A stretch of DNA of 5,878 nt from Flavobacteriales bacterium. Lineage in GTDB: Bacteria; Bacteroidota; Bacteroidia; Flavobacteriales; UBA7430. The position numbers were made by a program, and so were the translations under genes. The notes below the pieces were generated by a model. It ran no database searches, was not told where the DNA came from, and was given only the letters and a program-made list of their open reading frames with translations. Shown one piece after another: positions 4,971-5,878 of this stretch. The stretch spans positions 1-5,878 of the forward strand of contig JANXFM010000119.1 of assembly GCA_024959975.1 (NCBI GenBank), read 5' to 3'. Every line of letters starts with the position of its first letter. Position 1 is the stretch's first letter.

Positions 4971-5878
4971 ATGAAAAAACTATTCTATCTACTTTCACTC
5001 CTACTGATTTCTTGTGGAACGACAACCACAAATAAAGTATTGGTAAGCAACTACGGATACACACAGGGAACTACCTACAACATTCGTTACATGAGTGCCG
5101 ATGCAGTAAATTATCAAAGTGATATTGATAGCATATTACATGCCGTTGATCAATCACTTTCTACTTATGTGGAAGAATCTGTTATTAGTAAGATCAATAA
5201 AAACGAGTCTATGCAAACAGACTCTTTATTTATGCGTGTGTTTGAAATGGCTGTGAACATAGCTAAAGAAACGGATGGCGCTTTCGACCCAACAATTGCT
5301 CCAGTTGTTAACTTCTGGGGCTTCGGATTTGAAGAAATAGCGGAGAAAGATGAGAGGGTGCTTGCAGACTTAATGAAAACCATAGGCTACGAAAAACTAA
5401 CCATTAAAGATAGTTTAGTAGTCAAATCAAACCCGAATACCCAAATAGATTTTAATGCCATCGCGCAAGGATTTACGGTTGATCTGATTGGAGAACATTT
5501 ACAAAAACTTGGCCTAACCAATTACATGATTGAGATCGGAGGAGAATTAAAATGCCATGGCTTAAATGCCGACGGTGAATTATGGCGCATCGGAATTGAC
5601 AAACCTTCGGAAAACATTCAACAAGACCGTTTTCAAGCCATCATCGAAGTAACAGACAAAGCAGTAGCGAGCTCCGGGAATTACCGTAAATTTAAAGTGG
5701 ATGAGGAAACGGGGATGAAATATGCACACACCATAAATCCTAAAACCGGAAAACCCATACAAACAAATTTATTGAGCGTAACCATTGTAAGTGAATCCTG
5801 TATGCAAGCTGATGCTTTAGCTACCGCATGTATGATAATGGGGGTAGAAAAAAGTATTGAATTCATAAACAGCAAACC
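4971..5878 (+). CDS. apbE: FAD:protein FMN transferase ApbE, lipoprotein (partial, 3' end outside window)
   Basis: ApbE uses FAD and Mg2+ to attach FMN by a phosphoester bond to a Thr in target proteins; here the obvious targets are NqrB Thr215 and NqrC Thr209 encoded just upstream. The frame is open for 302 codons to the window edge; the family is usually about 330-350 residues, so only a short tail is missing. It starts with a lipoprotein signal: MKK, a hydrophobic run and the lipobox LISC with Cys15, so the enzyme is membrane-tethered outside the cytoplasm. Family motifs in order: TQGTTYNIRY (31-40), GAFDPTIAPVVNFWGFG (103-119), IDFNAIAQGFTVD (159-171), IEIGGE (187-192), ASSGNYR (233-239), HTINPKTGKP (253-262) and ADALATACMIMG (280-291) with the expected Asp281 and Thr285. 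The residues after Cys15 are GTTTT, without the acidic pattern of Bacteroidota surface-export signals, so a periplasm-facing location is inferred. Confidence 0.96.
   Translation, partial: MKKLFYLLSLLLISCGTTTTNKVLVSNYGYTQGTTYNIRYMSADAVNYQSDIDSILHAVDQSLSTYVEESVISKINKNESMQTDSLFMRVFEMAVNIAKETDGAFDPTIAPVVNFWGFGFEEIAEKDERVLADLMKTIGYEKLTIKDSLVVKSNPNTQIDFNAIAQGFTVDLIGEHLQKLGLTNYMIEIGGELKCHGLNADGELWRIGIDKPSENIQQDRFQAIIEVTDKAVASSGNYRKFKVDEETGMKYAHTINPKTGKPIQTNLLSVTIVSESCMQADALATACMIMGVEKSIEFINSK

Noticed and set aside
5165..5762. Minus-strand open frames within apbE (5165-5383 and 5580-5762)
   Set aside because: The plus-strand frame is continuous and carries every ApbE motif; the antisense frames have no recognisable domains.
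1..5878. A novel system, mobile element, CRISPR array or RNA gene
   Set aside because: Nearly every base is explained by a standard nqr-apbE locus; I found no transposase, integrase, spacer-repeat array, tRNA-like or rRNA-like sequence on either strand.

Overview
The window is almost entirely a Na+-translocating NADH:quinone oxidoreductase (Na+-NQR) operon in canonical order on the + strand: the 3' end of nqrA, complete nqrB, nqrC, nqrD, nqrE and nqrF, then a strong intrinsic terminator, a short repeat-rich spacer, and the 5' part of apbE. ApbE is the flavin transferase that attaches FMN covalently to NqrB and NqrC. Coding density is very high, there are no minus-strand genes that I believe, and there is no sign of mobile elements, CRISPR arrays or RNA genes.

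The organism is probably a member of the Bacteroidota, most likely a flavobacteria-like marine or aquatic lineage. The DNA is moderately AT-rich, none of the starts has a Shine-Dalgarno sequence (the leaders are A-rich instead), and the spacer holds a TAnnTTTG-type -7 box. The protein sequences also look Bacteroidota-like: a DGITGGT flavinylation site in NqrC and an NqrF with several insertions relative to the Vibrio protein. This assignment is inference from style, not from a search.

Layout: nqrA C-terminus (1-327), nqrB (338-1501), nqrC (1511-2215), nqrD (2220-2867), nqrE (2872-3489), nqrF (3508-4803). Gaps between genes are 10, 9, 4, 4 and 18 nt, so the six subunits are surely one transcription unit. 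A perfect 18-bp inverted repeat at 4811-4849 ends it. From 4851 to 4970 lies a non-coding spacer with three nested or adjacent inverted repeats. apbE begins at 4971 and runs off the end of the window.

Together the genes describe one machine. NqrF takes hydride from NADH through FAD and passes electrons to a [2Fe-2S] cluster. They then go to the NqrD/NqrE iron-sulfur centre, to FMN on NqrC, to FMN and riboflavin on NqrB, and finally to quinone, while Na+ is pumped outward. All cofactor ligands I could check are present: four Cys in NqrF, two each in NqrD and NqrE, and the acceptor Thr in NqrB and NqrC. The complex therefore looks intact and functional. This is an ordinary, well-known respiratory locus; I did not find a new system in it, and the findings are small variations worth a second look.
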